Position numbers and translations under genes: made by a program
Shown: in pieces, positions 1-11,350 of the stretch
Position numbering within the stretch: position 1 is the first letter of the stretch
How the letters are laid out: the number at the start of each line of letters is the position of its first letter
Notes under the pieces: generated by a model
Database searches by the model: none
Told to the model about the DNA's origin: nothing
Seen by the model: only the letters and a program-made list of their open reading frames with translations
Source of the DNA: Peribacillus asahii
GTDB lineage: Bacteria > Bacillota > Bacilli > Bacillales > DSM-1321
Length of the DNA stretch: 64,000 nucleotides
Direction of reading: 5' to 3'
NCBI RefSeq assembly: GCF_004006295.1
Contig: NZ_CP026095.1
Span: 1,846,001 to 1,910,000, forward strand

Positions 1-48
1 GATCAAACAAGTCCAACTCCTCAAGTGATTCAAACAAAAGGGGAATAG
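1..48 (+). CDS. sspN: Small acid-soluble spore protein N, C-terminal end (partial)
   Basis: The window opens inside a gene. The first 16 codons read to a TAG stop and give a hydrophilic tail ending QTKGE. That tail, and the position directly upstream of tlp, match SspN of Bacillus, a small protein packaged into the spore core late in sporulation. Only the last 15 residues are visible, so the call rests on the tail motif and on synteny. Confidence 0.55.
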   Translation, partial: DQTSPTPQVIQTKGE

Positions 49-123
49 CTGTTACATCTATATTCATAATAAGTATCTTATAATTATGTTATGTAAACAA
101 AAAAGTTGGTAGGGGGAAAAATG

Positions 124-369
124 ATGACTAAACCAAATCCAGATAATCGTGCCGATAACGTAGAAAAGCTGCAAACAGCTATTGAAAATACACGAGAGAA
201 TATACAGGCTGCAAATGAAGCAATCGAATGTTCATCATCAGCTGACACGGAAGCAATTCAGGCTAAAAATGAGCGAAGAATGGAAAGTATAAACTCGATG
301 GAAGCTGAAATTGAAGATGAGCAAGCAGCTCGAAAAAACGGATATAAGAGCAGTAATCAGTTTCAATAA
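124..369 (+). CDS. tlp: Small acid-soluble spore protein Tlp
   Basis: This encodes an 81-residue, very hydrophilic, largely helical protein beginning MTKPNPDNRADNVEKLQ and ending ARKNGYKSSNQFQ, the typical pattern of Tlp. Tlp is made in the forespore and stored in the spore core; despite its name (thioredoxin-like) it has no CxxC active site. The ribosome site AGGGGG at 111-116 favours the second ATG of a tandem ATG pair (121 and 124). It follows sspN and precedes the yneP thioesterase, as in B. subtilis, and ends in its own terminator. Confidence 0.9.
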   Translation: MTKPNPDNRADNVEKLQTAIENTRENIQAANEAIECSSSADTEAIQAKNERRMESINSMEAEIEDEQAARKNGYKSSNQFQ

Positions 370-376
370 ATAATGC

Positions 377-418
377 AAAAAGGCTATCCAAAGTTTTTTA
401 TTTGGATAGTCTTTTTTA
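377..418 (+). terminator. Rho-independent terminator of sspN/tlp
   Basis: An inverted repeat (GGCTATCCAAA paired with TTTGGATAGTC) is followed by a run of T. It starts 8 bases after the tlp stop codon. Confidence 0.85.
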
Positions 419-537
419 ACTATTAGCAATGGGTACAGTAATTATTTTGACGTGAAGGCAACTCGAATATTCAGTTTTCCAATCGAAATTATGGTAAGAT
501 GATGATGAGACACGTTAGTAAAAGGAGAGAGAGACTT

Positions 538-960
538 ATGCATATTGCTGAACATCAAATAGAAGTGCGTTACGCAGAAACCGATCAAATGGGCGTAGTC
601 TATCATGCTAATTATTTAGTATGGATGGAACTGGGACGCACGCAGCTAATACGTGAATTAGGCTTTGAGTATGCTCAAATGGAGGCTGATGGTATCCTAT
701 CACCTGTGATTGATATTCAGGTTTCTTATAAAACGCCAGTCCGTTATGGACAAGTGGCAATAATTAAGACATGGATTGAAAGCTATGATGGAATTCGAGT
801 CGTTTATGGGTATGAGATTTTCAACGGAAATCAAGACTTAGCTGTAACGGGTCAGTCCTCACATGTATGTGTAAAAAAAGAAAGTTTTCGTCCTATTTCT
901 ATTAAACGGCTTTTTCCTGAGTGGCACGAGGCCTATGAGAAGAATAAGAAGCTAGTTTAA
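538..960 (+). CDS. yneP: Acyl-CoA thioesterase, YneP/YbgC hotdog-fold family
   Basis: This 140-residue single-domain hotdog thioesterase is predicted to hydrolyse acyl-CoA esters in the cytoplasm. The N-terminal motif RYAETDQMGVVYHANYLVW carries the catalytic aspartate (Asp16) and the YHANY signature of the 4-hydroxybenzoyl-CoA thioesterase/YbgC group. A longer reading from 499 is possible, but AAAGGAGAGAG at about 521-531 points to ATG 538, and residue 1 then matches YneP proteins. The physiological acyl-CoA is not known from sequence. It is the first of a short run yneP-yneQ on the plus strand. Confidence 0.9.
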   Translation: MHIAEHQIEVRYAETDQMGVVYHANYLVWMELGRTQLIRELGFEYAQMEADGILSPVIDIQVSYKTPVRYGQVAIIKTWIESYDGIRVVYGYEIFNGNQDLAVTGQSSHVCVKKESFRPISIKRLFPEWHEAYEKNKKLV

Positions 961-995
961 AACGATAATTTACATAAGTTGAGGTGAAAAAAGCC

Positions 996-1289
996 TTGGC
1001 CTTCGGGATTAAGCGTAAAGATCTAGAAGAATGGAAGTACCGAATTGATGCAGGGGAAATTGCTTTTTTAACACATTATTGGTTGGATGATCGATTTCCA
1101 GGCTGTAAAACGGTGACCAAAGTCGGCTGCAAAGATTTAGATCGTTTAGCCAAATGGGGACAACAGTATGGTTTAAAGAGAGAATGGATTGATCTTAGAA
1201 AAGATGGCTACTCTCATTTTGATTTACTGGGGGAAAAGCAAAAACAAATTTTAGCAGCAGAAGGAATTCACGAAAAGCTGATAAAATAA
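996..1289 (+). CDS. yneQ: Conserved hypothetical protein YneQ
   Basis: This encodes a 97-residue basic protein of unknown function, conserved beside yneP in Bacillus. The sequence starts (M)AFGIKRKDLEEWK and includes the block FLTHYWLDDRFPGCKTVTKVGC, which I recognise from YneQ. The best start is TTG 996, placed 9-10 bases after GAGGTG (981-986). A GTG at 984 lies inside that ribosome site and would add four residues that YneQ lacks. No membrane segment or signal is seen. Confidence 0.8.
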   Translation: MAFGIKRKDLEEWKYRIDAGEIAFLTHYWLDDRFPGCKTVTKVGCKDLDRLAKWGQQYGLKREWIDLRKDGYSHFDLLGEKQKQILAAEGIHEKLIK

Positions 1290-1320
1290 CAACAGCGGCA
1301 CTTAGCCGCTGTTGTTATTT
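1288..1320. terminator. Bidirectional terminator between yneQ and yneR
   Basis: A perfect 12-bp stem (AACAACAGCGGC / GCCGCTGTTGTT) with a 5-base loop lies between convergent genes. A-rich and T-rich flanks allow it to serve both strands. Confidence 0.8.
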
Positions 1321-1605
1321 TGCATACGAAAATTCTGGTTCACCTAGTTTTTTATTAAAGCGAATAATTAGGTCATGACCATCGAAAAACCAAAGGTCAT
1401 TTTCTTCGATAAAGAAGGTTACTCCATCTTGCTCTGTTAATACAATCGGGTGAACCGGACGTTCCTGAGAAATACCTAAAGAAAAGCCAGCTTGAATACT
1501 GCTGTGGCCGCCATACCTTACAAAAAAACGAATATATGCACCTGAAGATAAAGCTAGTTCCTCTTTATACCAATCTACTGCTTCATTAGAAATTTTAATA
1601 TTCAC
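1315..1605 (-). CDS. yneR: HesB-like (IscA-fold) protein YneR
   Basis: This 96-residue protein has the HesB/IscA-like fold pattern (VRYGGHSSIQAGFSLGI, FFIEENDLWFFDGHDLII). It lacks the C-terminal CxC that iron-sulphur carriers of this family use, so it is probably not an Fe-S carrier in the classical sense. The match to B. subtilis YneR is clear in the central block. A GGAGGAG ribosome site precedes the ATG. It is convergent with yneQ. Function unknown. Confidence 0.85.
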   Translation of the reverse strand: MNIKISNEAVDWYKEELALSSGAYIRFFVRYGGHSSIQAGFSLGISQERPVHPIVLTEQDGVTFFIEENDLWFFDGHDLIIRFNKKLGEPEFSYAK

Positions 1606-1801
1606 TATGTCTCCTCCTTCTGTCGAACCCTCGATTTTGTATAGAGCAAAAGTTACATAAGTTGTAAAAAAGCAGAATATTATTTCTGCATATATAAATC
1701 ATTTTCTAAAAGTGTCTAAAAAGTTCACAAATATAGGTGATATTTATAAAATATAACATGTTTATTTGTGGTATTATAGGACTATAAATAGGTTTTAATA
1801 C

Positions 1802-1939
1802 CTATTTTTTGTTTTCGTCTAATTCTGCTAGTTTTTTTAGAAGAATAGGCATGGGCATATGCATTACTTGTTCTAGTGGAACATTCAACGCTTTTGCTAG
1901 TTTGATGGCTGTTTCAGGTGAAATTTGTAATGGTTTCAT
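1802..1939 (-). CDS. YycC-like micro-protein (45 aa)
   Basis: A short minus-strand gene encodes MKPLQISPETAIKLAKALNV, then PLEQVMHMPMPILLKKLAELDENKK. The motif 'ISPETAxKLAxALNVPLExxMHMP' is that of the small YycC-like family of Bacillus, whose function is unknown to me. AAGGAG lies 8 bases before the ATG on this strand. The protein is amphipathic and soluble. Two near-identical AGGTnTTAAnACCT sites flank it (1790-1803 and 2071-2084). Confidence 0.7.
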   Translation of the reverse strand: MKPLQISPETAIKLAKALNVPLEQVMHMPMPILLKKLAELDENKK

Positions 1940-2523
1940 AGTAGAAGCTCCTTATTTTTCAAGATTTTATAGATGAAGAATACATGTATTACGAAAACAA
2001 GTGAAACTTTACCCAGCAGGTTATTGCCCCTTTCCTCATATCGTTCCTCGCTTTTTCTCCATCTTGTACTAGGTATTAACACCTATTTATGTAAGATTTA
2101 TTGAAAGCTATATCAAGAAAAAATAAAAGTTCGCTTTAATCATTCCAACTAAATCTAAATAGAATCAGTAAAGCTTAAGATAAAAGAAAAAGATTGAAGC
2201 AAGCCATTCTTATAACGATTATTACTGAATCTGCGCCAGTAGTTTTGGTAATAAGGATAAGCTAACCGCTTGGCTATAAAACTCCTTGTATTGTAGCATG
2301 AATGTGGACAAAAAGCATGCTTGAGAAGTAGGTGAAACATATGAATTTATACATAATACTTGTTTTTTTAGAGAAAGAAAAGGTCTTTGAATTCATTTTT
2401 CGGGTATGTAGTGAACGGCGCAGACAGACTAACATATATAGGCGACAGGTACAGCCGTTTTTTGAATGCTTTATATTTTTTCGCTAGGCATGTAACAGTG
2501 ATTCTTTCACGGGAGGGAAGTAG
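1940..2523. other. Intergenic stretch without supported genes
   Basis: It holds the promoter side of the YycC-like gene and the leader of the HemAT-like gene. The only structure I see is the AGGTATTAACACCT site at 2071-2084. A 61-codon minus-strand frame at 2155-2340 has no convincing ribosome site and an odd composition. Confidence 0.5.
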
Positions 2524-3819
2524 ATGAAGGTACTATCCAAATTGAAGAAACGAATGAACAAAGTTTTGACAGTAAATCCGGCAGCAGGGGAGATAAAGGT
2601 AAGCGATTCAGAAATAAAAAAACAGCTAAAAATGATTGATTTAACAGAGAATGACCTCCGTATCATTTTTGCGTTCGGAGAAGTCATTTATGCCCAAATT
2701 GATGAACTTTTGGATGGCTTTTATCAAGCGTTATTGGAAGTTCCAGGGTTAAAGTCAATTATTACGAAGCATAGCACAATAGAACGCCTGCGTTCTACAT
2801 TATATACACATATTGTTACATTATTTGAAGGTGTTATTGATGATTCTTTTGTCGAAGCCCGTCTGCAAGTAGCTAAGAGCCACTATCGGATTGGTTTGGC
2901 ATCGCGTTGGTATTTGTCCGCGTTCCAAAGCTTACAAAATTCAATGTTATCATTAATCTATACATACGTACATAATGAAGAAGAGCAACGCGCTGTAATC
3001 TTTGCTATTACGAAAATACTAAGCTTTGAACGGCAATTAGTTATTCAGGCTTATGAAATGGAAAATCTGAAAGCACGTGAAATAGAATATGAAAAAGTCA
3101 AAAAAGATGTACAACGTCATATTTTAGGGATAAGTGAGGAATTACTCATATTAAGTGAAGAAACACATACTTCAATTAAGACGCTAGGGTTTAACGGTCA
3201 GGAGTTAGAGGACATTGTTAGGATTCAAACGGAACAGTCGACTTATTCTAGAATGAGTGCCGAAGAAGGGCAGAGGTGCATGCTTCAACTAAAAACCAAA
3301 TTATATGAACTGGTTGTATTTATGAATCATGTAGATCAAAATATTCACTCGTTGAATTCGTCCTTGCAGCAAATTACGGAGTTTGTTCAAATTGTTCAAT
3401 CTATTGCGAATCAAACGAATTTACTATCATTGAATTCAGCTATTGAAGCAGCTCGTGCAGGTGAACATGGAAAAGGGTTTGCCGTTGTAGCAAATGAGGT
3501 AAGAAAATTAGCGGATCAAACGAAAGAATCTATTGCGCAAATAGATGCTATTGTTCAGACATCAAACGGTTATATGCAAAGTGTGCTTCAATCTGTTGTA
3601 GAAGTGAAAGAAGTGATGGAATTGGGAGAAAGAGAATCTACTGTAACGGTCGAATCTTTCGATAAGATTCTTGAATCGGTGGAGAAAGATGTTGTTGGAA
3701 TGAATAAAATTAAGCAAAATATTCATTCATTTGTGATGGTTATTGATGAAATTAAAGGTGTAACAGAAAAGGTGGCATCTCAGGCGGAAACATTGAATCA
3801 GACAGCCGCAGAGTTATAA
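2524..3819 (+). CDS. HemAT-like globin-coupled chemoreceptor (paralogue 1)
   Basis: This 431-residue cytosolic methyl-accepting receptor has a globin-sensor domain at about residues 35-190 and a chemotaxis signalling domain to the end. The putative distal Tyr67 and proximal His120 keep the 53-residue spacing known for HemAT Tyr70/His123, so haem and oxygen binding is plausible. The signalling tip is [20 protein letters not shown], slightly divergent from the usual [16 protein letters not shown]. No membrane segment is present. GGAGGG precedes ATG 2524. A second and more canonical HemAT lies at 61736, so this copy may sense a different gas or range. It is inserted between yneR and plsY, which are adjacent in B. 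subtilis. Confidence 0.85.
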   Translation: MKVLSKLKKRMNKVLTVNPAAGEIKVSDSEIKKQLKMIDLTENDLRIIFAFGEVIYAQIDELLDGFYQALLEVPGLKSIITKHSTIERLRSTLYTHIVTLFEGVIDDSFVEARLQVAKSHYRIGLASRWYLSAFQSLQNSMLSLIYTYVHNEEEQRAVIFAITKILSFERQLVIQAYEMENLKAREIEYEKVKKDVQRHILGISEELLILSEETHTSIKTLGFNGQELEDIVRIQTEQSTYSRMSAEEGQRCMLQLKTKLYELVVFMNHVDQNIHSLNSSLQQITEFVQIVQSIANQTNLLSLNSAIEAARAGEHGKGFAVVANEVRKLADQTKESIAQIDAIVQTSNGYMQSVLQSVVEVKEVMELGERESTVTVESFDKILESVEKDVVGMNKIKQNIHSFVMVIDEIKGVTEKVASQAETLNQTAAEL

Positions 3820-3822
3820 AAA

Positions 3823-3849
3823 AAAAGCCCCATTCAAAGGGCTTTTTTA
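3823..3849 (+). terminator. Terminator of HemAT-like gene
   Basis: AAAAGCCC pairs with GGGCTTTT across an 8-base loop and ends in a T run, just after the stop codon. Confidence 0.8.
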
Positions 3850-3953
3850 TTCTATATCAAATAATAATTCATGATAAGTGCACATATTATTTCGGCATAG
3901 CCGTTAATTTTAGGGGAAACGTGCCTATCCCCATCTAGCTATATACTTGCTCA

Positions 3954-4544
3954 TTATAACCATTTAATTTTTGGTTCAGTTTTATTCATAATTCGTTTAA
4001 TATTGGCTCGATGGCGATAAAAAATAAAAATTGTAAGGACTGCGATGACCAAAATTAGTGGCCAATCGTCCAAATGGAAGATAAAGCAATACGTTAAGGA
4101 AGCCACAGCTGCAATCATGGATGATAACGAAACATATTTTGATATGTATAAAGCAATGAAAAAGACTACGAGTAAAAATAAAAATAAGAATGGCTCATAT
4201 CCGAGTACGACACCTGCAGATGTAGCAACCGCTTTACCGCCTTTAAAACTAGCAAATATCGGAAACATATGTCCAATGGCTGCTAACACACCGGCTAATA
4301 GCAGGTGAATATCGGCTCCAAGTAATCCAGGAATAAGGGTCGCTGCCGTACCTTTTAAAATATCCATCAATGTAACAGCAATGCCAGGTTTAATTCCAAG
4401 TGTTCGAAATGCATTCGTTGCTCCAAGGTTTTTACTACCATGTTCACGAATATCTACTTTATAAAAGGTTTTACCAATAATTAATCCAGATGGAATGGAT
4501 CCAATTAAGTAGGCAAGTAATAAAGAAAGTATAATAATTAACAT
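3954..4544 (-). CDS. plsY: Glycerol-3-phosphate acyltransferase PlsY
   Basis: This 196-residue polytopic membrane enzyme transfers an acyl group from acyl-phosphate to glycerol-3-phosphate, the first acylation step of phospholipid synthesis. All three family motifs are visible: [25 protein letters not shown] and [18 protein letters not shown]. About five hydrophobic helices are seen. The length is normal. GAAAGGGCC lies just before the ATG. It is transcribed away from yneT-parE, the same arrangement as in B. subtilis. Confidence 0.95.
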   Translation of the reverse strand: MLIIILSLLLAYLIGSIPSGLIIGKTFYKVDIREHGSKNLGATNAFRTLGIKPGIAVTLMDILKGTAATLIPGLLGADIHLLLAGVLAAIGHMFPIFASFKGGKAVATSAGVVLGYEPFLFLFLLVVFFIALYISKYVSLSSMIAAVASLTYCFIFHLDDWPLILVIAVLTIFIFYRHRANIKRIMNKTEPKIKWL

Positions 4545-5048
4545 CGAATGGCCCTTTCTAATAAAAAATTCTTGTTTTTTTCTTTAATAAATGGCTATGT
4601 TAAACAATATTCTTGCTACAATTAAGTTTGGTTTGTTTTAGCCTCACTCCATGAAACAAAGGAAAAGCGTGTTTTCTGCAAGAGGTCCCGCACAAAAGAA
4701 GCCAAAAACAACAGCATCATATAACAAAATTTAATAAATGGCAAGTTAAATAAACGAATGGCTACTTTATTGTACCACTTTCTCGTTAAAAAGGACGGCC
4801 AAGTGATAAATTTCCTGAGAAAAAATCTTCTCTATATTATGATTAGAACATCATATTTCTAAAACGAAACGGAAAAGCTGATAAACGAAAAAGATCTGAA
4901 TATATTTTATCGTATATAAAGTATTAGAATATTGTACCGGAGTGAAGTATAGAAAAGATTCCCTTGCTAATGGAAATCGAGGAAGATTCTTTGTAAAATG
5001 GTTGGTAAGATTTAAAAGTATACTATCTTTTGAAAAGGAATGATAAAC
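4545..5048. other. Divergent promoter region between plsY and yneT
   Basis: An AT-rich 500-bp spacer. It must carry both outward promoters. I see no open frame, repeat or riboswitch fold that I can support. Confidence 0.5.
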
Positions 5049-5462
5049 ATGACAATTATAAATCCAAGCAGAGAAGAAATCGGAAAAATATTAAAAAAAG
5101 CAAAACGAATTGCTGTTATTGGTTTGTCTAATAATCCAGATCGAACTTCGTATATGGTGACAGAAGCGATGCAAAACTGTGGCTATGAAATTATTCCGGT
5201 TAACCCAACGGTAAAAGAGGTACTTGGGGTGAAAGCTGTTGCTTCATTAAAAGATATAGAGGGGCATGTTGATATTGTCAATGTATTCCGACGTTCCGAA
5301 TTTTTACCGGAAATCGCCAAAGAATTTGTTGAAATAGATGCGGATGTTTTCTGGGCTCAATTAGGAGTAGCGAATCAAGAGGCATATGATTATTTAACAG
5401 AGAAAGGCTATACCGTTATTATGGATCGTTGTATTAAAGTTGAACATGCCATGACAAAATAA
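5049..5462 (+). CDS. yneT: CoA-binding domain protein YneT
   Basis: This 137-residue single-domain protein has the Rossmann-like CoA-binding fold. The N-terminal nucleotide-binding turn reads AVIGLSNNPDRTSYMV, followed by GYEIIPVNP and the late block IMDRCIKVEH, all typical of YneT. ATG 5049 lies 10 bases after AAAGGA; the upstream ATG at 5040 overlaps that ribosome site and is less likely. It is related to the CoA-binding domain of succinyl-CoA synthetase but lacks the ligase parts, so a binding or sensor role is inferred. Confidence 0.85.
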   Translation: MTIINPSREEIGKILKKAKRIAVIGLSNNPDRTSYMVTEAMQNCGYEIIPVNPTVKEVLGVKAVASLKDIEGHVDIVNVFRRSEFLPEIAKEFVEIDADVFWAQLGVANQEAYDYLTEKGYTVIMDRCIKVEHAMTK

Positions 5463-5479
5463 TAGATAAAATGAAGCTG

Positions 5480-5505
5480 CCATCAGTGAGAATGCTCATT
5501 GATGG
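5480..5505. repeat. CCATCAGT-type intergenic hairpin, copy 1
   Basis: CCATCAGTGAG and CTCATTGATGG form an 11-bp stem with one wobble and a 4-base loop, just after yneT. The outer arms recur at 21463-21497 and 55681-55720. There is no T run, so it is not a standard terminator. Between it and parE (to 5771) I see only AT-rich promoter sequence. Confidence 0.6.
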
Positions 5506-5771
5506 TTAGTTAAATATATTGCTTATTTAAAACGGATTTGCTAAATAAACAAATACCATCTACAATTAATAGTTGGTATGCATCAAAATGAATAGTTAAG
5601 GTGCTAAATCAAGGGACGACAAAAATAGAACACTTGTTCCTTTTTGGAGAATGTATTATACTTAATTTATTCACAGGAGCTTTAACTAGACTAGATTGTT
5701 AAAGCTTAGAGTCATTTCATGGTAGTATGATTTGGCCCGGAAATTGGTTTTGTTTAGAAAGGGGAATTTCT

Positions 5772-7745
<1,974 letters not shown>

Positions 7746-7747
7746 AG

Positions 7748-10192
7748 ATGGCATCAGAAGAGAGATTTCGTGATTTACCGTTAGAAGAAGTGATTGGTGA
7801 CCGCTTCGGACGGTACAGCAAATATATTATTCAAGATCGAGCGCTTCCAGATGCACGCGATGGTTTAAAGCCAGTACAGCGCCGGATTTTATATGCAATG
7901 CATGTAGAAGGAAATGTACATGATAAGGCGTATCGTAAAGCAGCTAAAACAGTCGGAAATGTAATCGGGAATTATCATCCGCACGGTGATAGCTCGGTTT
8001 ATGAAGCGATGGTAAGAATGAGTCAAGACTGGAAGCTGCGTAATGTAATGGTACAAATGCATGGAAATAACGGAAGTATTGACGGGGACCCGCCAGCTGC
8101 GATGCGTTATACGGAAGCAAGATTATCTGCGATAGCTTCTGAGCTGCTCCGTGATATTGAAAAGCGGACCGTTGATTTTGTTCCAAATTTCGATGATACA
8201 TCAGAAGAGCCTGTCGTTCTACCGGCGATGTTTCCAAATTTGCTTGTAAATGGTTCGACTGGAATCTCTGCTGGATATGCAACGGAAATTCCACCGCATC
8301 AACTAGGTGAGGTTATTGATGCAACGATTATGAGAATTGATCATCCAGAAGCAACGGTTTCTGAATTAATGACGGTGCTGAAAGGACCAGATTTTCCAAC
8401 CGGTGGTATTATTCAAGGGATTGATGGCATTAAAAAAGCATATGAAACTGGTAAAGGAAAAATCATAATTCGCTGTAAAGCCGAAATCGAAAGCATTCGA
8501 GGAGGCAAAGAGCAAATTGTCATAACGGAAATACCTTATGATGTGAATAAAGCCAATCTTGTGAAGAAAATCGATGAATTTCGTTTAGATCGAAAAGTGG
8601 AAGGAATTGCGGAAGTTCGTGATGAAACCGACCGTACAGGACTTCGTATCGTAATCGAGTTAAAAAAAGAAGCCGATGCACACGGTGTGCTTAATTATTT
8701 ATATAAGAACTCTGACTTACAAATTGCTTATAACTTTAATATGGTAGCGATTTATAAAAAAAGACCAACTTTAATGAGTCTGCCTAAGCTGCTTGATGCT
8801 TATATTGAGCATCGACGGGAAGTAATTATTAATCGTTCTCGCTATGAATTGCAAAAAGCATATGATCGAGCTCATATTGTCGAAGGCCTTATGAAAGCTT
8901 TATCTATTTTAGATGAAGTAATCGCAACCATCCGTGCATCTAAAGATAAACGTGATGCAAAAGATAATCTCATTGCGAAATTTGCTTTTACTGAAGCGCA
9001 AGCGGAAGCTATTGTTTCCCTGCAACTATACCGATTAACGAATACTGATATTACAGCACTTGAAAAAGAGGCGGCCGAGCTTAACGCAAAAATTGCTGAG
9101 CTTACAAAAATTCTTGAGAGCGAAAAAGCGCTTATGCAAGTGATGAAAAAAGAACTGAAAGCAATTAAAAAAGATTATAACGATACACGCCTATCGAAAA
9201 TTGAAGAAGAGATTGAAGAAATTAAAATTAATCTTGAAGTGTTAATAGCTAGTGAAGATGTCGTTGTGACTATTACAAAAGAAGGGTATGTAAAGCGAAC
9301 TTCTCTACGGTCATATGCGGCATCAGGTGGACAAGACTTTGGCATGAAAGATTCAGATCGCTTGCTGCAAAAGCTGGAAATGAATACGACAGACGTTGTT
9401 CTGTTGTTTACGAATAAAGGAAATTATCTGTATTGCCCGGTTCATCAACTACCTGATATAAGGTGGAAGGAAACAGGACAGCATGTAGCGAATATTATCC
9501 CGATTGATCGTGATGAACATGTAATTAAAGCGATACCAGTTAAAGATTTTGAAGAGCCACGTTTTTTATTACTTGCGACTCGAAACGGTATGGTGAAGAG
9601 AACAGAGCTCGCTTCCTTTAAAGCGCAGCGTTACTCTAAACCGTTAGTAGCGATGAATGTAAAAGGAGAAGACGAGCTTGTCGATGTCCATCTAACGGAT
9701 GGAAGTTTGGATGTATTCTTCATGACTCATCATGGATTAGCGCTATGGTATGATGAAGAAGAAGTGAGCATTGTTGGTCCGCGAGCTGCAGGAGTAAAAG
9801 GGATTAACTTGAAAGAAGAGGATTTTGTTGTCGGTATGAAAGTGTTAGGAAAGGATACGGAAGAAGCCGTTGCTATCGTCACACAACGTGGATCAGTGAA
9901 GCAGATGAAGCTGTCTGAGTTTGAAAAAACATCGCGAGCAAAGCGAGGCGTTGTTGTATTAAGAGAGTTAAAGGCTCATCCGCATCGGGTTATCGGCTTT
10001 GAAATGGTGACAAAATCAGATTGCCTTTCGATTCTTTCTGAGAAAGGAAAGCTTGAAACGGTCCAAGTAGCTTCATTAAAATATTCCGATCGTTATACAA
10101 ATGGTTCATTTATTTTAGACGAAAGTGAAAGTGGACAAGCGAAGGAAATGTGGAAAAACTTAACCGAGGAAGTAGATAAAAGTATACATTAA
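7748..10192 (+). CDS. parC: DNA topoisomerase IV subunit A (ParC)
   Basis: This 814-residue breakage-reunion subunit forms a heterotetramer with ParE. The catalytic tyrosine is Tyr121 in PAAMRYTEARLS, and the quinolone-determining helix is HPHGDSSVYEAMV at about residues 77-89, with wild-type-looking D81-S82-S83. A coiled-coil gate region follows near residues 430-490, then the C-terminal beta-pinwheel. The N-terminal sequence and position after parE separate it from GyrA. GAGGAGG before the ATG lies inside the parE tail, suggesting translational coupling. Confidence 0.96.
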   Translation: MASEERFRDLPLEEVIGDRFGRYSKYIIQDRALPDARDGLKPVQRRILYAMHVEGNVHDKAYRKAAKTVGNVIGNYHPHGDSSVYEAMVRMSQDWKLRNVMVQMHGNNGSIDGDPPAAMRYTEARLSAIASELLRDIEKRTVDFVPNFDDTSEEPVVLPAMFPNLLVNGSTGISAGYATEIPPHQLGEVIDATIMRIDHPEATVSELMTVLKGPDFPTGGIIQGIDGIKKAYETGKGKIIIRCKAEIESIRGGKEQIVITEIPYDVNKANLVKKIDEFRLDRKVEGIAEVRDETDRTGLRIVIELKKEADAHGVLNYLYKNSDLQIAYNFNMVAIYKKRPTLMSLPKLLDAYIEHRREVIINRSRYELQKAYDRAHIVEGLMKALSILDEVIATIRASKDKRDAKDNLIAKFAFTEAQAEAIVSLQLYRLTNTDITALEKEAAELNAKIAELTKILESEKALMQVMKKELKAIKKDYNDTRLSKIEEEIEEIKINLEVLIASEDVVVTITKEGYVKRTSLRSYAASGGQDFGMKDSDRLLQKLEMNTTDVVLLFTNKGNYLYCPVHQLPDIRWKETGQHVANIIPIDRDEHVIKAIPVKDFEEPRFLLLATRNGMVKRTELASFKAQRYSKPLVAMNVKGEDELVDVHLTDGSLDVFFMTHHGLALWYDEEEVSIVGPRAAGVKGINLKEEDFVVGMKVLGKDTEEAVAIVTQRGSVKQMKLSEFEKTSRAKRGVVVLRELKAHPHRVIGFEMVTKSDCLSILSEKGKLETVQVASLKYSDRYTNGSFILDESESGQAKEMWKNLTEEVDKSIH

Positions 10193-10236
10193 ACGAGAAA
10201 AATCCGTTCATCATAAGTGAACGGATTTTTCTCGTT
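10192..10236 (+). terminator. Strong terminator after parC
   Basis: A 19-bp perfect stem beginning AACGAGAAAAATCCG encloses a 7-base loop (TCATAAG). It starts at the parC stop codon. Confidence 0.9.
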
Positions 10237-10330
10237 TATAAAAACGGTAGTATAGTAATCTCTACATGTAAAGGAATTCTAGGAGGGCGTTATTGGTATG
10301 AGTATAGGTCATTGGAGTCAAGTTTGATGT

Positions 10331-10486
10331 TATTTTATAAACAGATTCGATTGGATTTTCTTTAATATACGTCTGCTTTGTGCATAATCCTGTTCGCGTG
10401 CTTCCTCAACTTTCAAGCGCTCATCAAGCTTTCGGCTATATTCAGCATAGCCAATTCCATGAGCTTGAAACATAGCCTTTTCCATT
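10331..10486 (-). CDS. Possible small protein of unknown family (51 aa from the first ATG)
   Basis: The minus-strand frame from 10486 encodes a charged helical peptide beginning MEKAMFQAHGIGYAEYSRKL and ending QSNLFIK. The frame stays open upstream to 10525, with coding-like residues FIKTLALLYTAE. A good ribosome site (GAAAGGA) lies about 10 bases before an in-frame ATC, while the ATG has none. Either translation starts at a near-cognate ATC or the gene lost its start. I do not recognise the family. Confidence 0.35.
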
Positions 10487-10549
10487 TCTGCCGTGTACAG
10501 TAAAGCGAGAGTTTTGATAAAGAATCAATCCTTTCTGAAATAATTTCCC

Positions 10550-10985
10550 TATTAATCGTATCATTGATTAAGAAAGGTCACAAAGTGGTTCTCGTTCTCT
10601 ATTAGAGGAGATTAGCGCTTCTATACGTCTGTATAACACTCATTGCTCACAGACGCCAAATTCCTGCCATTTCCTTTGTTTTCCTTTCCTTTCCGTACAT
10701 TTAGTATTTTAAGAACGAACTCGCTAGCATATAAATTTAAAAATCTTAGATGCAGAACGGCATTTATGTATTTAAAAATCAACCTCGTCAGAATATTTTT
10801 AATTAAACCTTAATTAAAAATAGTTAGTAATATAAATTATCCAATTATTGGTGTAAATTCTCTTGGCAGCTCATTAAATATTTTCCTTTTCTCGGGAAAT
10901 ACTATGAAGGATTTAAAACGGAAAGGGCGAGATAAATAGAATGGATTATGTATAAATTGCTGGGGCAATGTTCAGAACGAATATG
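10550..10985. other. AT-rich intergenic region
   Basis: No open frame with a ribosome site, repeat or RNA fold is supported here. It leads into decayed coding sequence. Confidence 0.4.
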
Positions 10986-10987
10986 GC

Positions 10988-11337
10988 TGTTCAGATTATT
11001 TTCGCGACCATTGGGTTTGGGCCTTTACCTCATTTGCATTAATTTCGAATGTTTATGCTTTTGAAGGTACACCAGTTGTTTTTCATTTTGAAAATGCCCC
11101 ATGGGCGGCTTTTTTTATCCAATCTTTTTAGTAACAGCGGGACATACGGCATTAACAGCATATGCGACAGGTACTTTTGTTATTGCAGCTTTTAAAATGT
11201 TGAAAAATCCATTACTTCTTTTCGAGCAGTATGTATGTCGGCTTTGCGATTTTAGTGCCGGGTTTCTATTATTTCTGGTCTATCTTTATGAAGGATCAAT
11301 GAAAAAAATAAAAAAGAAACACATCTCACAATCGTAA
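10988..11337 (+). pseudogene. Remnant of a cytochrome bd-type oxidase subunit
   Basis: Fragments in changing frames read VQIIFATIGFG, then WVWAFTSFALISNVYAFEGT followed by PVVFHFENAPWAAFF, then LVTAGHTALTAYATGTFVIAAFKML, then YVGFAILVPGFYYFWSIF. The hydrophobic, glycine-rich pattern and the 'H-x-ALxAYxxGxFVxA' helix resemble subunit I (CydA-like) of bd quinol oxidases. At least two frame changes and stop codons break it, and the total is far shorter than the roughly 450 residues of CydA. A 78-codon frame at 11101-11337 is part of this remnant and not a gene of its own. Confidence 0.45.
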
Positions 11338-11350
11338 GGAGCGGTTGAGA

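Noticed and set aside
1786..1807. Terminator AAATAGGT/ACCTATTT
   Set aside because: The T run is on the strand that has no gene ending there; I treat it as a site flanking the YycC-like gene.
2155..2340. 61-codon minus-strand frame
   Set aside because: No Shine-Dalgarno sequence and no protein-like pattern.
4045..4308. 87-codon plus-strand frame
   Set aside because: It lies antisense inside plsY, with no ribosome site and a shadow-like composition.
11101..11337. 78-codon frame as an independent gene
   Set aside because: It is one frame of the broken bd-oxidase-like sequence and starts at an internal ATG without a ribosome site.
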